A stretch of DNA of 64,000 nucleotides from Heliorestis acidaminivorans. GTDB lineage: Bacteria; Bacillota; Desulfitobacteriia; Heliobacteriales; Heliobacteriaceae. Made by a program: the position numbers and the translations under genes. The notes beneath the pieces are model-generated. The model was not told the DNA's origin, ran no database searches, and saw only the letters and a program-made list of their open reading frames with translations. Shown here one piece after another: positions 25,939 through 34,851 of this stretch (positions within the stretch are counted from its first letter, which is position 1; every line of letters begins with the position of its first letter). The stretch covers positions 496,001 to 560,000 of the forward strand of contig NZ_WBXO01000001.1 in NCBI RefSeq assembly GCF_008933955.1, read 5' to 3'.

Positions 25939-26442
25939 TTATTTTTTATTTTCATTCTCTATATATTGCTCAATGATCTTAGTCAAGCCTTCTATGTCAT
26001 TAAGATCTAGAGAAGGAACAGGTACTTCAAAAGTTTGATCAGAAGCAATAGCTATCAACTCTTCTAGAGGCGTAATCAATCCTCGACCGAGACAAGTTCG
26101 ATGAACTTCAATTTTTTTCTGAGAACCTCTTTTATACCCTTCTGTAAATATAATGTCTACACCGGAGATACGTTCTAGAATTTGCTCTAGTGCTACCTCT
26201 TCTGCTAGCTTCTCAATTATGGCAACTTTAGTGGGTGTGGATAAGACAACTTTATCTGCTCCAGCTTGTCCATGTCGCCAAGTGTCTTTGCCTGGCCGAT
26301 CTATCTCGGCGTCGTGGTGACTATGTTTGACAGTAGCTATTCTATAGCCTCTTTTTTTCATCTCTACAATAATTTTTTCGAGCAACGTTGTCTTACCAGA
26401 ATTAGAAGTGCCTACAATAGAAAGGACTGGAATCTTATTCAA
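25939..26442 (-). CDS. mobB: Molybdopterin-guanine dinucleotide biosynthesis adaptor MobB
   Basis: GTP-binding helper of MobA in making the guanine-dinucleotide form of the molybdenum cofactor. P-loop GTSNSGKTT (about 11-19), then VKHSHHDAEIDRPGKDTWRHGQAGAD-type switch region (about 39-64) and FTEGYKRG, all MobB signatures. The 167-residue length is normal. It overlaps the fdhD stop by four bases (26439-26442), so the cofactor gene is coupled to formate dehydrogenase maturation. Confidence 0.93.
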   Translation of the reverse strand: MNKIPVLSIVGTSNSGKTTLLEKIIVEMKKRGYRIATVKHSHHDAEIDRPGKDTWRHGQAGADKVVLSTPTKVAIIEKLAEEVALEQILERISGVDIIFTEGYKRGSQKKIEVHRTCLGRGLITPLEELIAIASDQTFEVPVPSLDLNDIEGLTKIIEQYIENENKK

Positions 26443-27251
26443 TTTTCCTGACTCCCTTCTTTTCTTGAAATGATCCGAGAGGGATGGGTATACAAGTTCA
26501 TTCGTTGACCACGTGCAAAACCTAAAACGGTAACTCCGATTTGCTCTGCATATTCTATGGCCAAATCTGTAGGCGCAGATCTAGAGACAATTATAGGGAT
26601 AGCCATTTTTGCAACCTTGGTGAGTATTTCTGAAGAGATTCGACCTGATGTAAGCAGTAATTTGTCATGGAGCGGCTCTTTATCGGTAAAGCACTTGCCT
26701 AATATTTTATCAACAGCATTATGTCGTCCCACATCTTCACGATAGAGCAGTATATCTTGCTCATCACATAATGCGGCTGAGTGTACTCCTCCCGTCTCTT
26801 GATAAAGCTGTGACATTTTCTGCATTTTTTGCATTAGTTCGAGAATTTTTTTGGCCTCAACTTGTAGAGAAGAAGTCACTTTTTTTTGGCTTTGTCTCGC
26901 ATCATCGATGTGATAAAAGGTCGTCCCTTTGCCACATCCTGTTGTTATAAATCGTTTCATAAAAGTGCTTTCTGCTATCTTCGATACATCAGCTTCTATA
27001 AAAACCTGGCCCTTCTCTTCATCAGAGTAAAGCGTCTTTATCTGATCAGCCTTTTTAATAAAACCTTCAGCCGCCAGAAAGCCGATAGCTAGGTCTTCTA
27101 TATACTCTGGTGTTGTAAGCAAAGTAACAATTTCTTGTCCATTTAGATAGATGGTAAGAGGCCATTCTCTAACAAGTTGATCTTCTACCTCTTCTGCAAG
27201 TAAGCCTCCCTGTTGAAGACGGGTTATGGAGTAGCTTTTTGTTTTGTTCAT
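26439..27251 (-). CDS. fdhD: Formate dehydrogenase sulfurtransferase FdhD
   Basis: Transfers sulfur to the molybdenum or tungsten bis-MGD cofactor of formate dehydrogenase, which makes the enzyme active. Family signatures are LLTTPEYIEDLAIGFLAAEG (about 43-62), TTGCGKGTTF (about 97-106), TGGVHSAAL, REDVGRHNAVDKILG and GRISSEI. Only the first cysteine of the CxxC seen in E. coli FdhD is present (CGKG). It overlaps mobA by four bases. No formate dehydrogenase structural gene lies in the window. Confidence 0.94.
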   Translation of the reverse strand: MNKTKSYSITRLQQGGLLAEEVEDQLVREWPLTIYLNGQEIVTLLTTPEYIEDLAIGFLAAEGFIKKADQIKTLYSDEEKGQVFIEADVSKIAESTFMKRFITTGCGKGTTFYHIDDARQSQKKVTSSLQVEAKKILELMQKMQKMSQLYQETGGVHSAALCDEQDILLYREDVGRHNAVDKILGKCFTDKEPLHDKLLLTSGRISSEILTKVAKMAIPIIVSRSAPTDLAIEYAEQIGVTVLGFARGQRMNLYTHPSRIISRKEGSQEN

Positions 27252-27850
27252 GCTTCCTGTCCTCTATTTATAGCTTTCTCTTTGGCCTTAACATAATCTT
27301 CTGGTGTGTTAACATTAAAGAAGAGTTGGTCTAAGGACTCCCAATGATTTAGTACATCTTCTTCTATATACCTAACTTTTACTAGATTATAGAAATCAGT
27401 TATCTTTCCTACGCCTTTGTGCAGTGTCACTTCGATGGCATGGATACAGTTTTTGGAATATACTGCATAAAGAGGTTGTAGATAAGTACCTATTTTCGGT
27501 ACAATAACATCGTAGCCTTCAGATAGGTGTAAGAGCTCATCAATAGAAGTCTTTTGTATAAAAGGCATGTCACAAGCAACTATAAAGTTATAGTGATTAG
27601 AGGAGACCGTCAACCCAGCATGGATTCCACAGAGAGGGTTCTTATAAGGCAATAGATCAGGTGTAATCGTAGCTTCTATGTCTTTATATAGTGCTGGTTC
27701 ATTAGTTACTATGATTATTTCCTGCGTTACCTGTGCAAGCTCTTCCATAATATGTTCTATCAGTACTTTTTGACCGAAGGGTAAGAAAGCTTTGTTCATT
27801 CCCATTCGTTTGTTTTGTCCACCTGCTAGAATTATTGCTGATAGGTCCAT
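27248..27850 (-). CDS. mobA: Molybdenum cofactor guanylyltransferase MobA
   Basis: Attaches GMP to molybdopterin to give the MGD cofactor. The N-terminal signature IILAGGQNKRMGMNKAFLPF and the metal-binding VACDMPF motif are intact. The ATG at 27850 is chosen since AAAGGTGAA precedes it by nine bases and it places the glycine-rich loop at the usual distance; the frame is open to 27901. First gene of mobA-fdhD-mobB. Confidence 0.93.
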   Translation of the reverse strand: MDLSAIILAGGQNKRMGMNKAFLPFGQKVLIEHIMEELAQVTQEIIIVTNEPALYKDIEATITPDLLPYKNPLCGIHAGLTVSSNHYNFIVACDMPFIQKTSIDELLHLSEGYDVIVPKIGTYLQPLYAVYSKNCIHAIEVTLHKGVGKITDFYNLVKVRYIEEDVLNHWESLDQLFFNVNTPEDYVKAKEKAINRGQEA

Positions 27851-27930
27851 CTCATCTTCACCTTTTCTATATTTGCTACATTTTAAGCAGGGCATTGACA
27901 AGAAGAAGAAAATGACAAGGAGGTCTCTTC

Positions 27931-28638
27931 TTGAAAATATCTTTTAGGCTTTCTTATCTACCTTTAATTCTTCTTTGCTTTGTTATCCTGGCTTTTGCTA
28001 TCATACCTGTTCTAAGGCAAAATCTGATAGTCGCTGCTGAACTGATGATCAGTGGAAATATGTCAGGTTTACGAGATTATATATTGTCATTCGGTATAGC
28101 CGCTCCGCTTGTATCTTTTTTGCTCATGATTTTCCAAGCCTTTGTTTCGCCTATTCCTTCTATTCTTATCTTCATTGTTAACGGAGCTATCTTTGGAAAG
28201 TGGTTAGGCTTTTTTCTCTCTTGGTTTAGCTCTTTAGCGAGCGCTCTTTTTTGCTTCTGGCTTGCCCGTCAATTAGGTCGCCCTTTTGTTGCTCAATTTG
28301 TTAAAGCAGGTTTTTTGGCCGAGATTGATGATTTTTTGGCTCATTATGGTTCTATGGCCGTTATGTTGACAAGAATGCTTCCCTTTATGCCTTTTGACTT
28401 TACTTCTTATGCCTTCGGTTTATCTAGGGTAACTTGGTGGTCTTTTACCTGGGGTACTGCTGTAGGTCAAACACCAGCTATTGTTTTCTATAACTTTCTG
28501 GGTTATCGTTCTTTTGCCTTTTGGGAATATGTACTTTACTTTACTCTCTGGCTTCTTCTGCTAATTATCCTCACGCCTCTAATTAGCCGCTGGCTCAAAA
28601 AGAAAGAACAGGATAGTATAACTACACCGCACAGTTAA
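27931..28638 (+). CDS. TVP38/TMEM64 (VTT/DedA-like) family membrane protein
   Basis: Integral membrane protein of 235 residues with several hydrophobic segments. The central part shows the family pattern: FVSPIPSILIFIVNGAIFG, WFSSLASALFCFWLARQLGR, then MLPFMPFDFTSYAFGLSRV near 150-168. Proteins of this superfamily are thought to transport or scramble lipids; the substrate here is unknown. The TTG at 27931 is preceded by AAGGAGG with five to six bases spacing. It stands alone on the plus strand, divergent from mobA. Confidence 0.85.
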   Translation: MKISFRLSYLPLILLCFVILAFAIIPVLRQNLIVAAELMISGNMSGLRDYILSFGIAAPLVSFLLMIFQAFVSPIPSILIFIVNGAIFGKWLGFFLSWFSSLASALFCFWLARQLGRPFVAQFVKAGFLAEIDDFLAHYGSMAVMLTRMLPFMPFDFTSYAFGLSRVTWWSFTWGTAVGQTPAIVFYNFLGYRSFAFWEYVLYFTLWLLLLIILTPLISRWLKKKEQDSITTPHS

Positions 28639-28645
28639 GTTAGTT

Positions 28646-28677
28646 AACCCCGTGTTTGTTAAATCACGGGGTTTTCT
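28646..28677 (+). terminator. Intrinsic terminator of the TVP38-type gene
   Basis: A 9-bp stem (28646-28654 with 28665-28673) with a 10-nt loop is followed by TTTTCT. Confidence 0.8.
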
Positions 28678-28712
28678 TGATGGTCAAAAATTTATCTGTT
28701 TCGTCTGGAAAT

Positions 28713-29324
28713 CTAAGCTAATGAAAAGCGTTTTACTTGTATCTCTTCTTTGTCTTGATCATAAAGTACAAAGCTGCCTAGCTTATGATCTCTTGGCTCA
28801 CCAACAGAACCTACTCCAACAATATATCGACAATCTTTTTGCAGGGAAAAGACTTGGCCATCTTGCAATAAAATTTGCCGAACATCGCCTTCATGATATT
28901 CAAAACAAGTAAGCGTATGTTGATGACCATGAAAGCAAACTCTGAAGTCTTGTACATTAAAGTTCTTCCATGCTTGCTCTTCATTATGAATTCTTTCACC
29001 TAAAGGGTCGCGAGGACCACCGTGAAGCAGCAAAATATCCTCGCCTATTCTGCGCTCTGTAGGCCAGGCTTCATAGAAATCCCATAAGTGCTCTTTTACT
29101 TCTTCTGGACGATGATTATACAAGACATAAGCATCACAATTACCACGTACAGCAATAACCTTTTCTTGGTGTAATATCTCTAGTGTTTCATAAAAGCCAG
29201 CACCATCACGGTAATTTGGTACATCTCCAAGAAAGATAATCTGGTCTACTTCTTTTAACAAGCTTAATGCTTTATGCAATGCCTTTACTTTGCCGTGAAT
29301 ATCAGAAATGATTCCGTACAGCAT
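28713..29324 (-). CDS. Calcineurin-like metallophosphoesterase
   Basis: Soluble two-metal phosphoesterase of 203 residues. The five metal-binding blocks of the YfcE/MJ0936 type are present: SDIHG (7-11), GDV (33-35), GNCD (61-64), LLHGG (near 99-103) and GHQH (near 133-136). Members cleave phosphodiesters in vitro; the natural substrate is unknown. It is a single minus-strand gene with no close partner, 130 bases after the Nif3-like gene. Confidence 0.88.
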   Translation of the reverse strand: MLYGIISDIHGKVKALHKALSLLKEVDQIIFLGDVPNYRDGAGFYETLEILHQEKVIAVRGNCDAYVLYNHRPEEVKEHLWDFYEAWPTERRIGEDILLLHGGPRDPLGERIHNEEQAWKNFNVQDFRVCFHGHQHTLTCFEYHEGDVRQILLQDGQVFSLQKDCRYIVGVGSVGEPRDHKLGSFVLYDQDKEEIQVKRFSLA

Positions 29325-29454
29325 AGTTTAAGACCAACTCCTCTCCTATCAAGTGCTTCTCCGTTCATTAATGACCTTGTCTGTACATAGCTAGTTAATC
29401 AGCTTTTGCTTAAGAACATAAAGAAGCGCAGTGATGCTGGTTCTGTTGGCTTTT

Positions 29455-30576
29455 TTATAACAGGCACATAGGGTCCTGATTCTTTTGGTGTACAAAAAAT
29501 TGAATTTTTCTTTTTTCTGTTTTGGCTTTCTCTCTAAGCTCTTCAGCTAGTTGAGCCATGGCTGGATTTTCGGTGGCAAAGTGTCCAGCATCAAAAAGGT
29601 CCATCCCAAGAGAAAGAGCTTCCTGACCATCATGATATTTTAGATCGCCTGTGATCAGTAAGTCTGCGCCTTTATAGCGGGCATGGCCAATAGTAGAACC
29701 GCCTGATCCACCGCAGACAGCAACTTTTTGTATTTTTCTATTTTTATCTTTCCCTACCCAACGTAAGGAAGTAATATTTAAGTTTTTCTTCACTTGTTCT
29801 GCAAAGTCTTGTACAGAAAGCGGTTCTGCTAAATAGCCAATACGACCCAACCCGTTAGCTTTACTTTCGTTTAACAAAGGATAGAGATCGTAGGCTACTT
29901 CCTCGTAAGGATGTGCTTTGAATAGGGCTTTTAAGACTCTCTTAAGCTTTCTTTGAGAAACGATAGTTTCTAATCGAGCCTCCTGTACTTCTTCAGGTGA
30001 ACCGACTTTTCCGATATGAGGGTTAGCCCCGTCTAAGGGCAAGAAAGTGCCTGTACCCTCTGTTCTGAAGGTGCAATGACTATATTGACCAATGTGGCCT
30101 GCACCTGCATCTCCCATAGCTTGTCGCACTTTTTCTTCATCTTCTAGAGGGACAAAAACTACAATCTTGACGAGCTCATCTTTTTTGTCTTCATACAAAG
30201 GTTCGATCTTTTCTAAGCCTACTTTGGTCGCTAGGACATCATTTACGCCACCTTGGGCAATATCAAGGTTGGTATGGGCAACGTAAATCTGTAAGTCATT
30301 TTCGACTATTCTTTTGATCATACGTCCTTGTTGGTTATCCCAGCGCAAATTAGCAAGAGGCTTGAAGATCAAAGGATGGTGTAAAATAATCATCTGACAG
30401 TCTTTAGCTAAAGCTTCATCAATTACTTGCTCATCTAAGTCTAAAGCTAGATATACATTTCTAACTTCTGTGCCTCCATAGCCAATTTGCAAACCAATTT
30501 GATCCCAATGTTCAGCCAAACGTGTAGGCGCTATATTTTCAATCCATTCAATTATTCTTCCGCAGGCAAGAGCCAT
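29455..30576 (-). CDS. Nif3-like dinuclear metal centre protein (YqfO family)
   Basis: Member of the Nif3/DUF34 family. The N- and C-terminal parts carry the metal ligands (HHPLIFKPL and AHTNLD near 66-103; GDLKYHDGQEA and AGHFATENP near 311-337). An inserted PII-like domain (about 130-230) gives 373 residues instead of about 250. The biochemical role is unresolved; a metal chaperone or GTP cyclohydrolase-like role has been proposed for the family. Its first 25 bases overlap the end of trmK, a pairing conserved in many Firmicutes. Confidence 0.92.
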   Translation of the reverse strand: MALACGRIIEWIENIAPTRLAEHWDQIGLQIGYGGTEVRNVYLALDLDEQVIDEALAKDCQMIILHHPLIFKPLANLRWDNQQGRMIKRIVENDLQIYVAHTNLDIAQGGVNDVLATKVGLEKIEPLYEDKKDELVKIVVFVPLEDEEKVRQAMGDAGAGHIGQYSHCTFRTEGTGTFLPLDGANPHIGKVGSPEEVQEARLETIVSQRKLKRVLKALFKAHPYEEVAYDLYPLLNESKANGLGRIGYLAEPLSVQDFAEQVKKNLNITSLRWVGKDKNRKIQKVAVCGGSGGSTIGHARYKGADLLITGDLKYHDGQEALSLGMDLFDAGHFATENPAMAQLAEELREKAKTEKRKIQFFVHQKNQDPMCLL

Positions 30577-31340
30577 TTCTTCACCTCTTCTAAATCATTA
30601 ATTCTCTTTTCTTTGGCTTCTAATGCATGCTTGGCCACATTACGTCCTGCTTGCATACCTGACAAAGCACGCTGTTCTTTTATGATATGTTTTTCAATCA
30701 TAGGAATTAGTAGTTTATGCTTTTTCTCTAGTAATCGTGGACCTAAAAGCCACTGTATAGACTCATCTATAGCAAACTCTTTCATCGAAAGTTTTGTGCT
30801 TTTGGTTCTATTCTCTTTCTCGAAACCTTCCTTAATATCCTGCTCAAGAAAGCTCTGCTCAAGCACAATAACTTCGTAGATCCGCTTGCCTTCTTCGATC
30901 AGATCTTCCTCAATAATTTTCCAGCCTCTCTGTAAGAGCCACTTTCGTAATTCTGTAGCACCTTCTAGTGGCTGTAAAACCATCCTTTTTAGCTGATCAA
31001 CCTTGTCTGCTTGTACACCTTCTTGCAGTATTTTGAGTATAGTACCGCCACCCATGCCTGCAATTACTAATGTCTCTACTTCACCAGCTTTGATAGGTTT
31101 CAAGCCATCACCTAGACGAACTTTAATCTTACTATCTACGCCATAAGCTTTAACATGCTGACGTGCCGCTTCTGCAGGCCCCTGATGAACATCTGTAGCA
31201 ATGGCTCGGTCAATCTTTCCTGCCTTAACAAGGGCAACTGGCAAATAAGCATGATCAGTACCTACATCGGCTAGTACCGTGTCAGCTGGCACAGCCTCTG
31301 CTAAGCGAGCTAGTCTTGGGCTTAAGTCCATAGGTTCCAC
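30552..31340 (-). CDS. trmK: tRNA (adenine22-N1)-methyltransferase TrmK
   Basis: Methylates A22 in the D-loop of tRNAs. The Rossmann-type SAM motif is VLADVGTDHAYLPVALV (about 22-38), followed by AIATDVHQGP and the family motif VIAGMGGGTI (about 91-100). The C-terminal coiled region (about 165-262) is typical. The start may be GTG at 31340 or ATG at 31331. It lies between the tRNA gene and the Nif3-like gene. Confidence 0.9.
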   Translation of the reverse strand: MEPMDLSPRLARLAEAVPADTVLADVGTDHAYLPVALVKAGKIDRAIATDVHQGPAEAARQHVKAYGVDSKIKVRLGDGLKPIKAGEVETLVIAGMGGGTILKILQEGVQADKVDQLKRMVLQPLEGATELRKWLLQRGWKIIEEDLIEEGKRIYEVIVLEQSFLEQDIKEGFEKENRTKSTKLSMKEFAIDESIQWLLGPRLLEKKHKLLIPMIEKHIIKEQRALSGMQAGRNVAKHALEAKEKRINDLEEVKKWLLPAEE

Positions 31341-31419
31341 GGTTCCTCTCTAACTATATTAAAAAGTTTTCTCTATCCCCTGAGTCTCTACGGTTTTCCC
31401 ACGTTAAGAAAATAAAATC

Positions 31420-31452
31420 AAAAACCCCTCTGCCTAAACAGGCAAAGGGGTG
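31420..31452 (-). terminator. Terminator of the tRNA transcript
   Basis: A stem of about 11 pairs with one mismatch (31424-31435 with 31440-31451) and a short AAAC loop is followed on the minus strand by TTTTTGATTTT. It lies 17 bases downstream of the tRNA 3' end. Confidence 0.8.
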
Positions 31453-31468
31453 CTTAATTCACCAAATA

Positions 31469-31543
31469 TGGTGGGCCCACCTGGGATCGAACCAGGGACC
31501 AACCGGTTATGAGCCGGTTGCTCTACCGCTGAGCTATAGGCCC
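31469..31543 (-). tRNA. tRNA with CAT anticodon, probably tRNA-Ile2 (lysidine type)
   Basis: The complement folds into a full cloverleaf of 75 nt with encoded CCA. Acceptor GGGCCTA pairs with TGGGCCC, the anticodon stem is ACCGG/CCGGT around CTCATAA, and the T-arm contains GGTTCGATCC. The anticodon is CAT (complement of 31509-31511). C4-G69 and C5-G68 in the acceptor stem match the TilS substrate tRNA-Ile2 rather than elongator tRNA-Met, so I favour an AUA-reading isoleucine tRNA. It is not an initiator tRNA, since position 1-72 pairs and the anticodon stem lacks three GC pairs. Confidence 0.93.
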
Positions 31544-31548
31544 GTCAT

Positions 31549-31621
31549 GACATCCCTCAATCAGTTTGGGGATGTCTCTTGAGTCCTTAATGATTATATT
31601 ATAAGAGCCACCATTCGTCAA
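31549..31621 (-). promoter_or_regulatory. Near-consensus promoter and leader hairpin of the tRNA gene
   Basis: On the minus strand TTGACG (complement of 31616-31621) and TATAAT (complement of 31593-31598) are exactly 17 bases apart, the strongest sigma-A promoter seen in the window. Between it and the tRNA lies an 8-bp hairpin (31549-31556 with 31569-31576), five bases before the mature 5' end, so the precursor tRNA would carry a folded leader. Confidence 0.8.
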
Positions 31622-31629
31622 TAGCCTAT

Positions 31630-32742
31630 TTAATCCAAATAATCTTTTAATTTTTTACTACGACTAGGATGACGCAGTTTCCGCAAAGCTTTTGCTTCAA
31701 TCTGGCGAATGCGCTCACGTGTAACGCCAAATTCCTGTCCTACTTCTTCAAGTGTTCTAGAACGACCATCGTCTAAGCCGAAGCGCAAGCGTAATACTTT
31801 CATTTCTCTTGGTGTTAATGTTTCTAGAACTTCTTCAAGTTGTTCTTTTAATAAAATGAAAGAAGCCGCTTCTGCAGGTGCAGGGGCGTCCTGATCTTCA
31901 ATAAAATCACCGAGATGAGAATCTTCTTCTTCCCCTATCGGTGTTTCCAGTGATACAGGCTCTTGAGCGATTTTCATAATCTCTCTAACCCGCTCTACTG
32001 GTATTTCCATTTCTTTAGCAATTTCTTCTGGCAATGGCTCTCTACCGTATTCTTGCAACAACTGCCTAGATACGCGAATCAACTTGTTAATCGTTTCAAC
32101 CATGTGTACGGGGATACGAATCGTTCTTGCCTGATCGGCAATAGCTCTTGTTATGGCCTGTCTAATCCACCAGGTCGCATAGGTTGAGAACTTATAGCCT
32201 TTACGATAGTCAAATTTCTCAACTGCTTTGATAAGACCTAAGTTCCCTTCTTGTATGAGGTCGAGAAAAAGCATTCCTCTGCCAACATATCTTTTGGCGA
32301 TCGACACAACAAGTCGAAGGTTAGCTTCTGCCAGCCTTCTTTTGGCTTCTTCATCGCCCTGTTCCATCCCTTTGGCAAGCTCAATCTCTTCTTCAGCCGA
32401 GAGTAAGGGTACCCTTCCGATCTCTTTTAAGTACATTCGTACAGGATCGTCAATTCCCACTCCCTCAGGAACTGAAAGGTCAACCTCGATTTCTTCTTCC
32501 TCACGAATCAGCGGTTCTTCGCCCTTATCAAGGGGCTCCTCTGCATTCTCAGGAACGACATCAATCCCCAGATTACCAAGCTGTTCATATACTTCATCGA
32601 TTTGCTCTGTTGACATTTCCACACCTTGCAGAGCATCCATGATTTCTTGGTACGTAAGGATTCCTTTCTGCTTGCCCTTAGAAATCAGATCTTGTACATT
32701 TTGCAGTTGTTGAACCTGTTCATCTTTCTGCTCTTCTTTCAT
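31630..32742 (-). CDS. rpoD: Primary sigma factor RpoD (sigma-A)
   Basis: Housekeeping sigma factor. After an acidic N-terminal region 1.1 come region 1.2 ([22 protein letters not shown]), region 2 ([47 protein letters not shown]), region 3 and region 4 with the helix-turn-helix [20 protein letters not shown]. The ATG at 32742 follows AAGGGGGGAACC. This start overlaps the dnaG end by 23 bases; the frame is open to 32787, but residues there do not belong to the family. dnaG-rpoD is the conserved core of the macromolecular synthesis operon. Confidence 0.97.
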   Translation of the reverse strand: MKEEQKDEQVQQLQNVQDLISKGKQKGILTYQEIMDALQGVEMSTEQIDEVYEQLGNLGIDVVPENAEEPLDKGEEPLIREEEEIEVDLSVPEGVGIDDPVRMYLKEIGRVPLLSAEEEIELAKGMEQGDEEAKRRLAEANLRLVVSIAKRYVGRGMLFLDLIQEGNLGLIKAVEKFDYRKGYKFSTYATWWIRQAITRAIADQARTIRIPVHMVETINKLIRVSRQLLQEYGREPLPEEIAKEMEIPVERVREIMKIAQEPVSLETPIGEEEDSHLGDFIEDQDAPAPAEAASFILLKEQLEEVLETLTPREMKVLRLRFGLDDGRSRTLEEVGQEFGVTRERIRQIEAKALRKLRHPSRSKKLKDYLD

Positions 32743-34681
32743 CTGTGGTTCCCCCCTTAGACCAGGACCGTTGATCCTGCCGACCACCTAAAGGCACCGT
32801 TCCATGTATGCGACCAGCTCGACTTCTCAGTTGCTGTAATTTCGCCAGTTGTGGTAGTAGATGCCGCAGTTCTTGGTCATCTTGTTCTTGATAGCAACGA
32901 TTGATTTGTCCTTCTAGTCGCGATATTTCTTCAATTAACCATCCGTACTTCAATGTGTTAATGCAGTCCTCAATAATATGATTATGCCAATCTGGTGTTG
33001 GCTCATCTACAAGCAGGGCGCTGAGATAGTTCCTCGCTTGATCAGTTCTTAAAGACTCTGTTAGGTCTCTCACAGCAGAACTGCTACCTCTTTTTCCTAG
33101 CTTTATCAAAGACTCTACTATTTCCTTAATTGGATCATGGAGCTCAGGAATTTCTTGATTCATACGCTCCAATACCCAATTGATTCTCTCTACATCGCCA
33201 ATCATCCAATAAATTAGATAGCGCCAAGCTTCTTCTAAGCGACTTGTAGCTTTTCCTTCATCTACTGTCAATGCTTTCTGTGCAGTAGAAGCCCCAGCTA
33301 TCTCTCGCGAATCCTGAGATATGTTAGTTTGGATAGAATTAGTATGCCATGGATTTTCCTTTCTATCCCTTGAATAAGTAGGTCTTGAATGCGATAAACT
33401 TCGCAGTTCTTCTATAATGGAACTATCGGAAATACCTACTTGCTTCGCTAACCATTGCACATTCGCTTCTTGTTCAACAGCACTAGGAATTGACAACAGA
33501 TCGGGTGCTAACTCTCGGATGGTTGCAACTTTGCCCTCTACTGAATTAAGATTCTGTTGGGCATGAGCTTGCTTATATCGATATTCGATATAAGTAGGAG
33601 CCTTGTCAATAGCTTGCCATAGCTTACTTGCTCCTTGGCTTTGTAGAAACTCGTCTGGATCTTTGGCCTCCTGAAGGTGTAATACTTTAACTTTGGCACC
33701 AAGCTCTGTTAAGATTCGCCCAGCTTTGATTGTAGCCGCTGTTCCCGCTCTATCACCATCGTAACAGATTAACACAGAAGACCCATAGCGCAACAAAAGT
33801 CGACCTTGTTCAATTGTTAAAGCTGTTCCCAATGTAGCAACAGCTTGTGTTACTCCATGTTGGTGACAAGTGATTACATCCATGTATCCTTCAACTAGAA
33901 TGGCCATACCTTTTTCTCGAATAAAAGGTCCTGCTTTGTGCAAGCCGTAAAGATGCTGACCTTTCTTGTAGAGAGGTGTTTCTGGGGAGTTCAAGTATTT
34001 AGGCATTTCATCGCCTAAAACTCTACCTCCAAAAGCAATTGGTCTACCTTGTCCGTCAAAAATGGGGAAGATTAATCGATTCCGAAATCTGTCATAATGA
34101 CCTTCCCCGCCTGCTCTGCGAAGAGCAAGACCAAATTGTTCTAATTCTTCTGTACTGTATCCTTCACGGAGCAATCGTTCCGTCAAGAAGTCCCATTGCT
34201 GTGGGGCAAATCCTAACCCAAAGGCTACGGCAACAGAATCACTAACACCTCTTCTGTGAAGATAGTCCCTTCCCTGAAGGCCTCGAGAATCTTCACGGAG
34301 ACATTGAAAAAAAAGCTCTGCTGTTCTTTTGTGAAGGGCTCGACCTTTTTCAATTGTACGCCTAGCCGCCTCTTGGGCAGGCGTTCGTTCTGCCTCCGGT
34401 AAAGAAACTCCTGCTTGCTCTGCCAGTTTCTTGAGAGATTCAGGAAAGGTAAGATTCTCCTGTAGCATGACAAAGGTAAAGACATCGCCACCAGTACCAC
34501 AACCGAAGCAATGAAAAAACTGCTTATCCTGAGATACTGAGAAGGACGGTGTCTTTTCTTGGTGGAACGGACAGAGCCCCACGAAGCGATTTCCTTGTCT
34601 TTTTAGAGGAAGGTATTGAGAGATCAACTCTACAATATCGATACGATGACGAACATCTTCAATTATTTGGGGATCGCGCAA
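32720..34681 (-). CDS. dnaG: DNA primase DnaG
   Basis: Makes RNA primers for replication. The zinc ribbon uses Cys37, His40, Cys58 and Cys61. The catalytic core follows ([16 protein letters not shown]) with the TOPRIM motifs VEGYMDV (about 262-268) and CYDGDRAG (about 307-314). The C-terminal part (about 480-620) is the helicase-binding region, ending in a serine/arginine-rich tail. TTG start at 34681 preceded by GGTGATG. Length 653 residues is slightly long for the family. Confidence 0.96.
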   Translation of the reverse strand: MRDPQIIEDVRHRIDIVELISQYLPLKRQGNRFVGLCPFHQEKTPSFSVSQDKQFFHCFGCGTGGDVFTFVMLQENLTFPESLKKLAEQAGVSLPEAERTPAQEAARRTIEKGRALHKRTAELFFQCLREDSRGLQGRDYLHRRGVSDSVAVAFGLGFAPQQWDFLTERLLREGYSTEELEQFGLALRRAGGEGHYDRFRNRLIFPIFDGQGRPIAFGGRVLGDEMPKYLNSPETPLYKKGQHLYGLHKAGPFIREKGMAILVEGYMDVITCHQHGVTQAVATLGTALTIEQGRLLLRYGSSVLICYDGDRAGTAATIKAGRILTELGAKVKVLHLQEAKDPDEFLQSQGASKLWQAIDKAPTYIEYRYKQAHAQQNLNSVEGKVATIRELAPDLLSIPSAVEQEANVQWLAKQVGISDSSIIEELRSLSHSRPTYSRDRKENPWHTNSIQTNISQDSREIAGASTAQKALTVDEGKATSRLEEAWRYLIYWMIGDVERINWVLERMNQEIPELHDPIKEIVESLIKLGKRGSSSAVRDLTESLRTDQARNYLSALLVDEPTPDWHNHIIEDCINTLKYGWLIEEISRLEGQINRCYQEQDDQELRHLLPQLAKLQQLRSRAGRIHGTVPLGGRQDQRSWSKGGTTDERRAER

Positions 34682-34851
34682 AGTACATCACCCCATCATG
34701 AATTCGCCATTCTTCGCATAAATCCTTCTTTACCTTTCTTGGCAGCATTCTTCTCTTCTTATTCTAGGTAAAAAGAACATTTCCTCCATATTTTCGACAC
34801 TTTTTTTGATTTACTTCAATACTTCTATATTATATCTAAAGTTACTGCAAT

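Noticed and set aside
26439-27251. FdhD as an inactive protein because the second cysteine of CxxC is missing
   Set aside because: Many functional FdhD proteins in Firmicutes have the CGKG form, and all other motifs are intact.
28652-28912. 86-codon plus-strand ORF after the TVP38-type gene
   Set aside because: It begins inside the terminator and runs antisense to the metallophosphoesterase, whose motifs are intact.
31469-31543. Initiator tRNA-Met
   Set aside because: The 1-72 pair is a normal G-C pair and the anticodon stem lacks the three consecutive G-C pairs of initiators.
32228-32713. 161-codon plus-strand ORF opposite rpoD
   Set aside because: Serine-rich shadow frame of the sigma factor gene, without start signals.
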